From assembly GCA_000432655.1 (NCBI GenBank), contig HF986307.1, forward strand, positions 1,062 to 6,106: 5,045 nucleotides of DNA. The letters run 5' to 3'. The translations under genes were made by a program, and so were the position numbers. How positions within the stretch are numbered: position 1 is the stretch's first letter; the number at the start of each line of letters is the position of its first letter. The stretch is from Bacteroides sp. CAG:1060 (GTDB taxonomy: Bacteria > Bacteroidota > Bacteroidia > Bacteroidales > UBA932). Under the pieces are notes generated by a model. It saw nothing but the letters and a program-made list of their open reading frames with translations. It was not told where the DNA came from and did not search any database. Below are positions 1 through 5,000 of this stretch, one piece after another.

Positions 1-301
1 CCATACGCTCTTTATCCAGCCCAAAAACGCGATACACACCAACCATCCTGGCCGTGGTACCGTCCTCGCCAATGAATGAAACAATATAATCGACATTTTT
101 GAATCGTTCTTCGCTCTGCTCGCTCTGATAAGCGATGAAACTCTTCCGGTCATTGATATACCAATCATACGGATTGCCGTTCACGACCTTACCGTCGATC
201 ATGAGTTCGCTGCGATTGTCCTTGTGCCGAACAAGCTTTATTCTTTTCGATGTATCAAGTCCTGCCTCTTTTAGGATTTTGCCAATAGTGAGAATTGCCA
301 T
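1..301 (-). CDS. N-terminal domain of a probable GIY-YIG nuclease family protein (3' end cut by window edge)
   Basis: The reverse strand reads 100 codons without a stop from the ATG at 301 to the window edge, so the C-terminal part is missing. The protein begins MAILTIGKILKEAGLD and has a basic stretch RIKLVRHKDNR (20-30), then YDWYINDRKSFIAYQSEQS (45-63) and DYIVSFIGEDGTTARMVGVY (71-90). From memory this ordered pattern (LVRHKD, an aromatic/acidic helix ending in AYQSEQ, then YIVSFIGE with a VGVY strand) matches the N-terminal domain of a family of GIY-YIG proteins common in Bacteroidetes and Firmicutes, whose catalytic domain is C-terminal and would lie outside this window. No catalytic GIY-YIG residue is visible, so nuclease activity is inferred. 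The start follows the upstream gene's TAA by 2 bases with no clear Shine-Dalgarno site, which suggests the same transcript. Confidence 0.62.
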   Translation of the reverse strand, partial: MAILTIGKILKEAGLDTSKRIKLVRHKDNRSELMIDGKVVNGNPYDWYINDRKSFIAYQSEQSEERFKNVDYIVSFIGEDGTTARMVGVYRVFGLDKERM

Positions 302-303
302 AG

Positions 304-568
304 TTATTTTTGTTTCAGTTTGAATACAAATGGAATGTTATAAGGCAGGCCAACGTTCTGGCCTTCGTACTTGGAAAAGTAGGCTTCGTATTTATGGCCC
401 ATGCCGATTTTCCCCAGCTTTGTAATCCAGTTTATCGTTCTCTCCCCACGGCTCACCGGAAATAGGATCTTGTCCATTCCTTTGGAAAAAGTGCTTTTCC
501 AAAAGATCACATATATCGAAGCCCCCACTGTTGGCTTCAAGCTGCTGTATGCGTTCCTCTATGCTCAT
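304..568 (-). pseudogene. Small hypothetical protein gene interrupted by a one-base frameshift
   Basis: The ATG at 568 overlaps the TGA of the upstream macro/YopX gene as ATGA, a typical translational-coupling start. From it a frame beginning MSIEERIQQLEANSGGFDI runs 58 codons to a TAA at 394-392. The adjacent frame then continues with a credible ending, KYEAYFSKYEGQNVGLPYN and on to FKLKQK, stopping at 304-306, two bases before the next gene. Removing one base from the GGG run at 398-400 (minus sense) joins the frames into one 87-residue protein reading ENRHGHKYEAYF across the join. The alternative frame from an ATG at 540 (78 codons) is open, but its first half is rich in Trp and hydrophobic residues and lacks the coupled start, so I prefer the joined reading. 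I recognise no family. The product would be small, soluble and rich in charge and Gly. The lesion may be a sequencing error, a true mutation or, less likely, a +1 recoding site. Confidence 0.55.
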
Positions 569-1560
569 TTTCCATTGTTATATTCTGAGCAGCGAGCATT
601 GAGGGGTTTGGGCCAATCAAGTTCCTGCTCCAAGTCAAACACAGTACCAGCAATAAGGGTAGAGTCGCATTCGTCTACGGTGAGACAATGGTTATCAAGG
701 ACAAAGGCATAGCGTTCATTCCCTTCACCCGCTCCGAAAGCACTGAATGCAAAGATATAACAGGAGTCTCCTCGCCATATCTCGATAACATCACCAGTGT
801 AGATATCATCGCCATGTAAGTCTTTCAGACCAGTTCGTACTCCAGCAAAAGTAACTCGATGGGCATAACCACGTCCGTTACACTCGTCATGGAAGTAATC
901 CAGCACGACTCCCTGATTATGTTCTTGAGCCCATATCTCGTCGTAATCAAAGACGAACAACTCTTGCCCATAGAAGAAATAGTTCCCAAAATTGGCAAAA
1001 CGCATCTTGCCATCTGAGGGAATATACCTGATGCGGATCTTGGGCATTTCAGTAAGAACACCAGATCCAATCACATACTTGTACTTGATGCAAAGCTCCT
1101 GGATAATTCGTTCATCCACAACCTTGGGATCCTCTACATCTTTGTTTTCAATACGATGGGGCTCGGCAATCATGATGGGAAGCCATTCCTCTGGAATGGA
1201 GATATTGGGGATATCGAGGGCTTCTACAAACAGCGGAGCCATCTCTTCATCTGTGAATCCCGCAATGCCGCAGCCAACTCTGGTGAGCAGAAATCGATTC
1301 AACGGATGCTCTTTTGCATAGGCGATGAACTCATCTGCGTAGGGCTTGATGGTTTCCACAGGCCCTTGCATAGTAGGAATCGCATAAGATCTGCCTTGCG
1401 GACCGACTCCGTTTCCCCATTCTGCTCCAAACTTATCATAGGCAATCCGTGCTGCACCACCCGCATGATGCCCGGCCAGATTGCTACCAAATACGAAGAT
1501 TTCACACAGAGAAAGCTCGGTTACAAATGCAGGAGTGATTTTTTTACCTATCTTTTTCAT
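565..1560 (-). CDS. Macro-like (phage-associated type) N-terminal domain fused to a YopX-like C-terminal domain
   Basis: 331 residues. The N-terminal half (about 18-165) has an IFVFGSNLAGHHAGGAARIA start (21-40) with a Gly-rich loop, a YAIPTM strand (59-64) and VGCGIAGFTDEEMAPLF (95-111). These match in order the two ligand loops of macro-like domains related to ADP-ribose binders, in the subgroup often annotated as phage-associated or hypothetical. The C-terminal half (about 170-315) carries TGLKDLHGDDIYTGDVIEI (243-261), the signature of YopX-family proteins from phages and mobile elements, followed by the expected late strand TLIAGTVFD (301-309). No signal peptide or membrane segment is seen, so it should be cytosolic. 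Ligand and activity are unproven; ADP-ribose or a nucleotide is the family-based guess. It starts 81 bases after the WYL regulator stop, behind an operator-like repeat and a -7-like element. Its stop overlaps the next start as ATGA. The macro-like call and the YopX-like call are both fairly sure, and the single uninterrupted frame shows the fusion. Confidence 0.82.
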   Translation of the reverse strand: MKKIGKKITPAFVTELSLCEIFVFGSNLAGHHAGGAARIAYDKFGAEWGNGVGPQGRSYAIPTMQGPVETIKPYADEFIAYAKEHPLNRFLLTRVGCGIAGFTDEEMAPLFVEALDIPNISIPEEWLPIMIAEPHRIENKDVEDPKVVDERIIQELCIKYKYVIGSGVLTEMPKIRIRYIPSDGKMRFANFGNYFFYGQELFVFDYDEIWAQEHNQGVVLDYFHDECNGRGYAHRVTFAGVRTGLKDLHGDDIYTGDVIEIWRGDSCYIFAFSAFGAGEGNERYAFVLDNHCLTVDECDSTLIAGTVFDLEQELDWPKPLNARCSEYNNGK

Positions 1561-1585
1561 GGCGCTCGTCTTTTAGTTTCCGATG

Positions 1586-1593
1586 CAAATATA
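1586..1593 (-). promoter_or_regulatory. Candidate Bacteroidetes -7 element for the macro/YopX operon
   Basis: On the minus strand these bases read TATATTTG, an exact match to the TAnnTTTG -7 consensus of the Bacteroidetes primary sigma factor. The element lies 25 bases upstream of the macro/YopX ATG, a sensible distance. A TTTG that might serve as the -33 element lies only 14 bases upstream, shorter than the usual 19-21, and a TTG lies 26 bases upstream, so the -33 half is not convincing. Both candidate -33 elements sit inside the neighbouring repeats. Confidence 0.4.
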
Positions 1594-1600
1594 ATGTGGC

Positions 1601-1631
1601 GTTGTCTCAAACTGTGGGACAACCTCAAACT
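1601..1631. promoter_or_regulatory. Operator-like inverted repeat overlapping an 18-bp-spaced direct repeat
   Basis: GTTGTCTC at 1601-1608 faces GGGACAAC at 1616-1623. The outer six bases pair perfectly (GTTGTC/GACAAC), with one wobble position and one more pair inside. Overlapping this, CTCAAACT occurs twice, at 1606-1613 and 1624-1631, exactly 18 bp apart. The cluster fills the gap between the WYL regulator stop and the -7-like element of the next gene. That is the expected place for a regulator binding site, and the WYL protein next door is the obvious candidate, although this is inference. No T-run follows on the minus strand, so a terminator is unlikely. Confidence 0.5.
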
Positions 1632-1641
1632 TTTTTCAAAA

Positions 1642-2553
1642 TTATTTGTATAATTCCGCAGCTTCAATGTGCTGACGCTTAATCTCATCTGCCAGCCACT
1701 GTGGAGACAGCACTTTGATGAGCGGCCCTCTGGAGAGCAGCGGTGTGTAGAAGTCAGGCGTAGGCCGCATGGTGAGTTCGAAGTCGGAGTAATCCTCCTC
1801 GGTGGCCACCTCCTCTTGGCTGGGGTGCAGCGGCAGATCTCTGAGATAATACACCTGTTTGCCGAAAGCCCTGATAGTCACTTTTTCGACCGGAGTATCT
1901 TGTACGGAAAGGATACCATAACTGTTGCGGAAGAAGCCTATGGGATCGAAGCCCTTCGGGTACCGGAACTTCTCATCGGTGAGCTCCAGAGACAGTACCC
2001 GATCAAATCCCAGTACAAAAATGTGCCCTGTCTCGTCTGGTTTGTGGACGATGCCGTACCAGCGCTTGTTGGTGAGTTTGACAAAGTACGGATCCACCAC
2101 CCTCTCACGTGTCTCGGATTCTCCGTATTTCCTGTATACTACCTTCACCCGGACGCTTCGCTTCATGGCGTCGATGAACTTGTGCAAGTTCTCCCCGTCG
2201 GACGGGATGGGCTCCAGAACGATGCGGTTATGCACTCCCTTATTCTCCGAAAGTATGCTGTTCACCGACATCGTGGAGAGCATCCAGTTCTGGATGGTAT
2301 CCTCTTCCAGCACATCTGAATTGTCGATGTAGTACCGGAATCCGTTCTTCTTGTTGCACTCGATGATGATGCCGAAGATATCCAGAATAGAATCTCGGTG
2401 CCGATTGAAAGTGCTTCGGGCAATGGGAATACCCTCGCTTGCATCAGTATCGAGCCAGCGCTGGTTTATTTCCTCCAGCGTGATTCCGTTCTCTGCCTTG
2501 TGGATGGTGTTTACCAGCCAGATGTATTGTTGAAAGAGTGCGTAGGTCTTCAT
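1642..2553 (-). CDS. WYL-domain transcriptional regulator
   Basis: 303 residues, a usual length for HTH-WYL-WCX regulators. An N-terminal winged-helix-like region (about 8-76) includes TLEEINQRW (25-33), a recognition-helix-like IARSTFNRHRDSI (44-56) and a wing ending GFRYYID (71-77). The WYL domain (about 124-195) has the strand VRVKVVYRKYGE (134-145), RERVVDPYFVKLTNKRWYG (149-167) and FVLGFDRVLSLEL (179-191). The name motif is W-Y-G rather than W-Y-L. The C-terminal WCX region (about 222-302) ends in LLSRGPLIKVLSPQWLADEI. Family members sense nucleic acid, nucleotides or other ligands through WYL, and many control phage-defence or mobile loci. The start at 2553 lies 2 bases after the TAA of an upstream coding remnant, with no Shine-Dalgarno site. 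It is followed by the repeat cluster and the macro/YopX operon, its likely target. It may also be autoregulatory, but no site is evident at its own start. Confidence 0.9.
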   Translation of the reverse strand: MKTYALFQQYIWLVNTIHKAENGITLEEINQRWLDTDASEGIPIARSTFNRHRDSILDIFGIIIECNKKNGFRYYIDNSDVLEEDTIQNWMLSTMSVNSILSENKGVHNRIVLEPIPSDGENLHKFIDAMKRSVRVKVVYRKYGESETRERVVDPYFVKLTNKRWYGIVHKPDETGHIFVLGFDRVLSLELTDEKFRYPKGFDPIGFFRNSYGILSVQDTPVEKVTIRAFGKQVYYLRDLPLHPSQEEVATEEDYSDFELTMRPTPDFYTPLLSRGPLIKVLSPQWLADEIKRQHIEAAELYK

Positions 2554-2555
2554 AA

Positions 2556-2692
2556 TTATATGATTAAACGGATACTTCCTTCCGATTTACAAAATGTGTC
2601 TGGATGAGACATCACGACAGCGTACACCATCTTGCCGTCCACCGGGGCCTTGCCCCAGCGTTATGGTATCATTCCCCGAAAGCATAGGCACA
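2556..2692 (-). pseudogene. Probable frameshifted C-terminal remnant of an unidentified gene
   Basis: The minus strand ends a frame reading PVDGKMVYAVVMSHPD then TFCKSEGSIRLII, with a TAA at 2558-2556, two bases before the WYL ATG. This is the same tight spacing seen at other joints in the window. Its own frame is blocked by a TAA at 2663-2661, but the neighbouring frame supplies YSDVPMLSGNDTITLGQG directly upstream. Dropping one base from the CCCC run (minus strand, 2647-2644) fuses the two into a smooth reading. Upstream of 2692 the sequence belongs to the ATPase gene, so only about 45 residues remain. I do not recognise the family. It may be the stub left when the ATPase cassette entered. 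An imperfect alternative is that the stretch is simply non-coding; it also contains a GGGGC/GCCCC hairpin (2644-2656) with no T-run. Confidence 0.38.
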
Positions 2693-3832
2693 TCAGAATA
2701 TCTCACCGTTCCAAAGCATCTTCAAGAAGTCAAGCACATAAATTAACTCGATGTCTTCAACCTTCCTCGTTACCGGCTCAAGCGAAACGAGGATCAGCCT
2801 GCAGTCTGGATGCTCTTCGTGGAAAGCCTTCAATCCTTTTTTATGACGTGTCTTGACCTCCTCGGCGGATTTTATTTCAATGGCAACTTTGGCATCTCCG
2901 ATAACGGCATCAACCTCCTTCTTGTCGTAAGTGCGCCAATAGGAGATGATTTCTTTTTTGTCTTTGTATCCCTTGTATGCGATAATCTCCTGCATCACAA
3001 GGTGCTCAAAGGCGTGACCATAATCATCAGTGCCGCGTTTCAGGGAATGGCGCCCCATCAGGTAATTGGCAAGTCCGACATCAAAATAGTAGAACCTGGG
3101 GGCCTGGACGATTTTCCGCTTTACTTCTTTCCTGTATGCGGGAATTTCGTAACCAATCAGTGTATCATACAGAATCTGGAAATATGACTGGACGGTTTTA
3201 GCTGAGACTCCACAATCGGAAGCTATGTTCGTATAATTCAGCATTTCACCATCGGAAATGGCGGCAACTTCCATAAAGCGCTCAAAGGCTTCCAGTTCCC
3301 GGACTTCACCTTCTTCGCGTATTTCTTCGTTCATATACACTTCCACATAACCTTTGAGGCGTTTCGTGGCGTCTGGAACCATATAGTGGCGTGGAATCAT
3401 GCCGTTCTGGACTGCACGGTCCAACTGAAAGTCCGTGACCTCCGGCCAAACAAGGGGATATAGCGTTTCGGGGATCGCCCGCCCTCCGAGGGTATTCGCA
3501 CCGGATTTTTTGAGTTTCCTGGCACTTGAACCACTAAGAATGAACCACAACCCCTTGTCAACCATTAGGGAGTGGACTATATCCAGTAATTCCGGCACTT
3601 TTTGAATCTCATCTATGATGACAAGAGTTCCTGCAGGTTTGTCTGAAAGCGCTTCTTTAAGCGCATTCGGATTCCTTTTAAAGAATTTCCTCAGTTCCGG
3701 GTCAAGCAAATCGTAGTAGATCTTACCCTTGAACCGTTCTTTCAAAAGAGTAGATTTCCCAGTCTGACGTGCCCCAAACAGGAACATTGCTTCGTCTAAC
3801 TTGCTCTCAATATCAAATAGTCGCTTATACAT
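2693..3832 (-). CDS. AAA_14 / DUF4143 ATP-binding protein
   Basis: 379 residues, the usual length for this P-loop family. Walker A is GARQTGKST (20-28) and Walker B is LVIIDEIQ (70-77) with D74-E75. A sensor-like SGSSARKLKK follows (100-109), then GGRA with a possible arginine finger, R118. A helical linker (about 155-240) contains the winged-helix-like piece NIASDCGVSAKTVQSYFQIL (202-221). The C-terminal DUF4143 part has YYFDVGLANYLMG (248-260), HAFEHLVMQEI (273-283) and EVDAVIGDAKVAIEIK (306-321). Its E275, D308 and E319-x-K321 fit the PD-(D/E)XK-like layout of this domain, so key residues look intact. The cellular role of the family is largely unknown; it is common as accessory or mobile cargo in Bacteroidales. 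The start at 3832 has GAGG a few bases upstream. It appears to be its own unit, with an inverted repeat in front and decayed sequence on both sides. The family call is very secure; the biological role is not. Confidence 0.93.
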   Translation of the reverse strand: MYKRLFDIESKLDEAMFLFGARQTGKSTLLKERFKGKIYYDLLDPELRKFFKRNPNALKEALSDKPAGTLVIIDEIQKVPELLDIVHSLMVDKGLWFILSGSSARKLKKSGANTLGGRAIPETLYPLVWPEVTDFQLDRAVQNGMIPRHYMVPDATKRLKGYVEVYMNEEIREEGEVRELEAFERFMEVAAISDGEMLNYTNIASDCGVSAKTVQSYFQILYDTLIGYEIPAYRKEVKRKIVQAPRFYYFDVGLANYLMGRHSLKRGTDDYGHAFEHLVMQEIIAYKGYKDKKEIISYWRTYDKKEVDAVIGDAKVAIEIKSAEEVKTRHKKGLKAFHEEHPDCRLILVSLEPVTRKVEDIELIYVLDFLKMLWNGEIF

Positions 3833-3853
3833 AACGCCTCAAAATTTCTTAAT

Positions 3854-3889
3854 CATACTCCGGATTTTTCTATAAAATTATGGAGTATG
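3854..3889. repeat. Perfect 8-bp-arm inverted repeat in front of the ATPase gene
   Basis: CATACTCC (3854-3861) is matched exactly by GGAGTATG (3882-3889) across a 20-base AT-rich spacer, starting 21 bases upstream of the ATPase ATG. The arm spacing and AT-rich centre suit a dimeric regulator site overlapping a promoter. A TAATTTTA on the minus strand inside the spacer is only a partial match to a -7 element. I have an impression of similar GGAGTAT palindromes in front of other Bacteroidales genes of this ATPase family, which would need checking. It could also be one end of a mobile cassette. Confidence 0.5.
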
Positions 3890-3908
3890 GTCACAAATTT
3901 AGTAAAGT

Positions 3909-4069
3909 TTACCTGAATACCAAAATCTTTGCAAGATTGACCGTTATTTCTTCAGATACCGGTTCATCAACTAATTGGCGAGTACCGGCAGCGCCCTACC
4001 TCCCGGGAACTCCTGGTCTTTGTACTTGTCCAGAATGACCTGGACGGGCGCGGCCGTCCAGGCTGACCT
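3909..4069 (-). pseudogene. Possible decayed coding tail in two frames
   Basis: On the minus strand one frame reads AAPVQVILDKYKDQEFPGG (about 4054-3998), entered just after a TGA at 4072-4070. A second frame, opening after a TAG at 3998-3996, reads GAAGTRQLVDEPVSEEI and continues TVNLAKILVFR to a TAA at 3911-3909. Composition looks protein-like in both, and a small indel near 3995-4000 would join them. I cannot name the family, and pieces this short can look coding by chance. It may belong to the same destroyed gene or element as the IS fragment upstream. Confidence 0.25.
4039..4062. repeat. Perfect hairpin with 9-bp GC-rich arms
   Basis: CCTGGACGG (4039-4047) pairs exactly with CCGTCCAGG (4054-4062) over a 6-base GC-only loop, giving a very stable stem in RNA of either strand. 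No run of T follows within a few bases on either strand, so it is not a canonical intrinsic terminator. It might still slow or end transcription coming from the small membrane protein gene, or be a relic of a mobile element. Confidence 0.5.
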
Positions 4070-4098
4070 TCATTTCAAAGTGCTGAGAGCAGGCGTCA

Positions 4099-4149
4099 GC
4101 CTACAATGAAGCGACTGTGGACGTCAATTATTGCGGTCAGATACAGGGC
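4099..4149 (-). mobile_element. Fragment of an IS3-family transposase (rve integrase domain)
   Basis: The minus strand reads ALYLTAIIDVHSRFIVG, then TGA where a Trp codon is expected, followed by CGC CTG. In IS3-family integrase cores the conserved strand pair is YLTAIID-x-xSR-x-IVGW, so this is a close match with the Trp codon turned into a stop. A TGA also precedes the fragment directly (4152-4150). None of the DDE catalytic residues is preserved here, and no terminal inverted repeat or target duplication could be found nearby. It is a dead relic that records past insertion-sequence activity at this place. Confidence 0.5.
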
Positions 4150-4176
4150 TCAGCAAGAGCGCGATAATTACCTATT

Positions 4177-4398
4177 TCATACTGTTGGATTATTATTATT
4201 TGTTTGTTCAACATCATCTTTTATTTTCCATGCTTTCTTTTCCCCATATTCTATCGAATAACGTATAATTGTGGGGATGCAAAGTAAGGTGCAAATTCCG
4301 AATCCTATGACTCCGCCCAGGACCTCGGCTTGAATAGATACTATCACAAGCGCAATGCAAAACACTTGCAGGACAGACGTCATGATGATCTTTTTCAT
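4177..4398 (-). CDS. Small protein with two likely transmembrane segments
   Basis: 73 residues. Two hydrophobic stretches, about 4-22 (IIMTSVLQVFCIALVIVSI) and about 26-46 (VLGGVIGFGICTLLCIPTI), are joined by a short turn (QAE). A charged tail GEKKAWKIKDD and a polar end with four Asn from an AAT trinucleotide run complete it. The layout suggests a membrane hairpin with the C-terminal tail in the cytosol; a cleaved signal peptide plus one anchor is possible but less likely because no clear cleavage site follows. The start at 4398 lies 5 bases after the upstream gene's stop, so the two are probably co-transcribed. No family is recognised. Small two-helix proteins next to soluble accessory genes can be toxins, holin-like proteins or structural partners, but nothing here decides between these. 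Directly downstream lies decayed sequence, so later operon genes may have been lost. Confidence 0.6.
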   Translation of the reverse strand: MKKIIMTSVLQVFCIALVIVSIQAEVLGGVIGFGICTLLCIPTIIRYSIEYGEKKAWKIKDDVEQTNNNNPTV

Positions 4399-4403
4399 GG
4401 CGA

Positions 4404-5000
4404 TTATTGGATCTTCTCAATCTTAATCCCCCAGGGCTGGGCATTTACTTTCTCCATCAGTTCATCCGAACGGTCTACTGACCACTGGGTGGAAACATAA
4501 AGGATACCCTTACCCCATGTGACAGGCACAGCCCGAATGCCAAAGTTCTTATCCCGGGACTTCTTCTTCTCCAGATCATACTCTTCCTTCGTCCGGATAA
4601 ACTTGGTAATGTTCACATCCAGGCCCATCAATGCCCTTTTAACGGTCATTTCGTCATCTGCAGCGTGTTCACGGACATACAGTTCTACAACGGTCCTTGC
4701 CATCTCTTTCTTATTCAAAGGACCGGCACCATTGACACGATAACGAGAGGTATCGCGCTCCTGACGGAATTGGACTTCAGGTACGTCTTCCCTTTGATAG
4801 AAGATTCTGTTATCACCATCCAACTCAGAGAAAGCAAGTGAAAGCCCTTTGTTGTCAAACCGGAATGTCAGGTATTTATTCTTGTAGGGCCATTTGCTCA
4901 CAACAGGCTCAATAAGACCCAGTACTGATTCAAGGATAGAAGGATAGTCATTCTCGATGGCCATCTCTCCTTTCAGAGTTTCGATTTTAGCATCGATTTC
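4404..5000 (-). CDS. Unrecognised soluble protein, C-terminal 198 residues (5' end missing)
   Basis: The frame that ends with TAA at 4406-4404 contains an ATG at 4964 giving 186 residues, but it is open further upstream, reading EIDAKIETLKGE just before that Met. That segment looks like the end of a charged, possibly coiled-coil helix, so I read the gene as truncated rather than starting at 4964. The AAGGAGA just before 4964 resembles a Shine-Dalgarno site and is the one argument for the internal start. Counting from that Met, features include a beta-rich part KYLTFRFDNKGLSLAFSELD (30-49), a helix KKEMARTVVELYVREH (85-100), KFIRTKEEYDLEKKKSRDKN (121-140) and a final AVPVTWGKGILYVSTQW (145-161). 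No signal peptide or membrane segment is visible. The last 90 residues vaguely recall C-terminal domains attached to restriction- or nuclease-type proteins, an impression too weak for a name. It is followed by the two-helix protein. Confidence 0.6.
   Translation of the reverse strand, partial: EIDAKIETLKGEMAIENDYPSILESVLGLIEPVVSKWPYKNKYLTFRFDNKGLSLAFSELDGDNRIFYQREDVPEVQFRQERDTSRYRVNGAGPLNKKEMARTVVELYVREHAADDEMTVKRALMGLDVNITKFIRTKEEYDLEKKKSRDKNFGIRAVPVTWGKGILYVSTQWSVDRSDELMEKVNAQPWGIKIEKIQ

Larger units (their letters stand above)
3833..4176. other. Gap without an intact gene: promoter region plus decayed coding and IS scraps
   Basis: This 344-base stretch between the small membrane protein and the ATPase holds no complete gene on either strand. 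The part nearest the ATPase (3833-3908) is AT-rich and contains an 8-bp-arm inverted repeat, so it is probably the ATPase control region. The rest (3909-4176) is more GC-rich and carries minus-strand coding scraps broken by stops and frame changes, a strong hairpin and an IS3-type fragment, each listed separately. It reads as a graveyard of earlier insertions. Confidence 0.6.

Noticed and set aside
401..712. 103-codon plus-strand open frame
   Set aside because: It lies antisense over the small gene and the macro/YopX gene, and its translation has no recognisable domain or credible start context.
1601..1623. Inverted repeat as an intrinsic terminator of the WYL gene
   Set aside because: No T-rich tract follows the stem on the minus strand, and it sits directly upstream of a -7-like element, so an operator is a better reading.
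1156..1653. 165-codon plus-strand open frame
   Set aside because: It is antisense to the macro-like domain and shows no coherent protein features.
1669..2319. 216-codon plus-strand open frame
   Set aside because: It is entirely antisense to the WYL gene, whose domains are clear; it is a shadow of that gene's codon bias.
2644..2656. GGGGC/GCCCC hairpin as a terminator for the ATPase gene
   Set aside because: The stem is 5 bp with a 3-base loop and no T-run follows on the minus strand; it also overlaps the probable coding remnant.
4189..4201. ATT trinucleotide run as a functional repeat
   Set aside because: It is only about four units long, lies within the Asn-rich end of the small membrane protein, and shows no sign of a CRISPR or other array.
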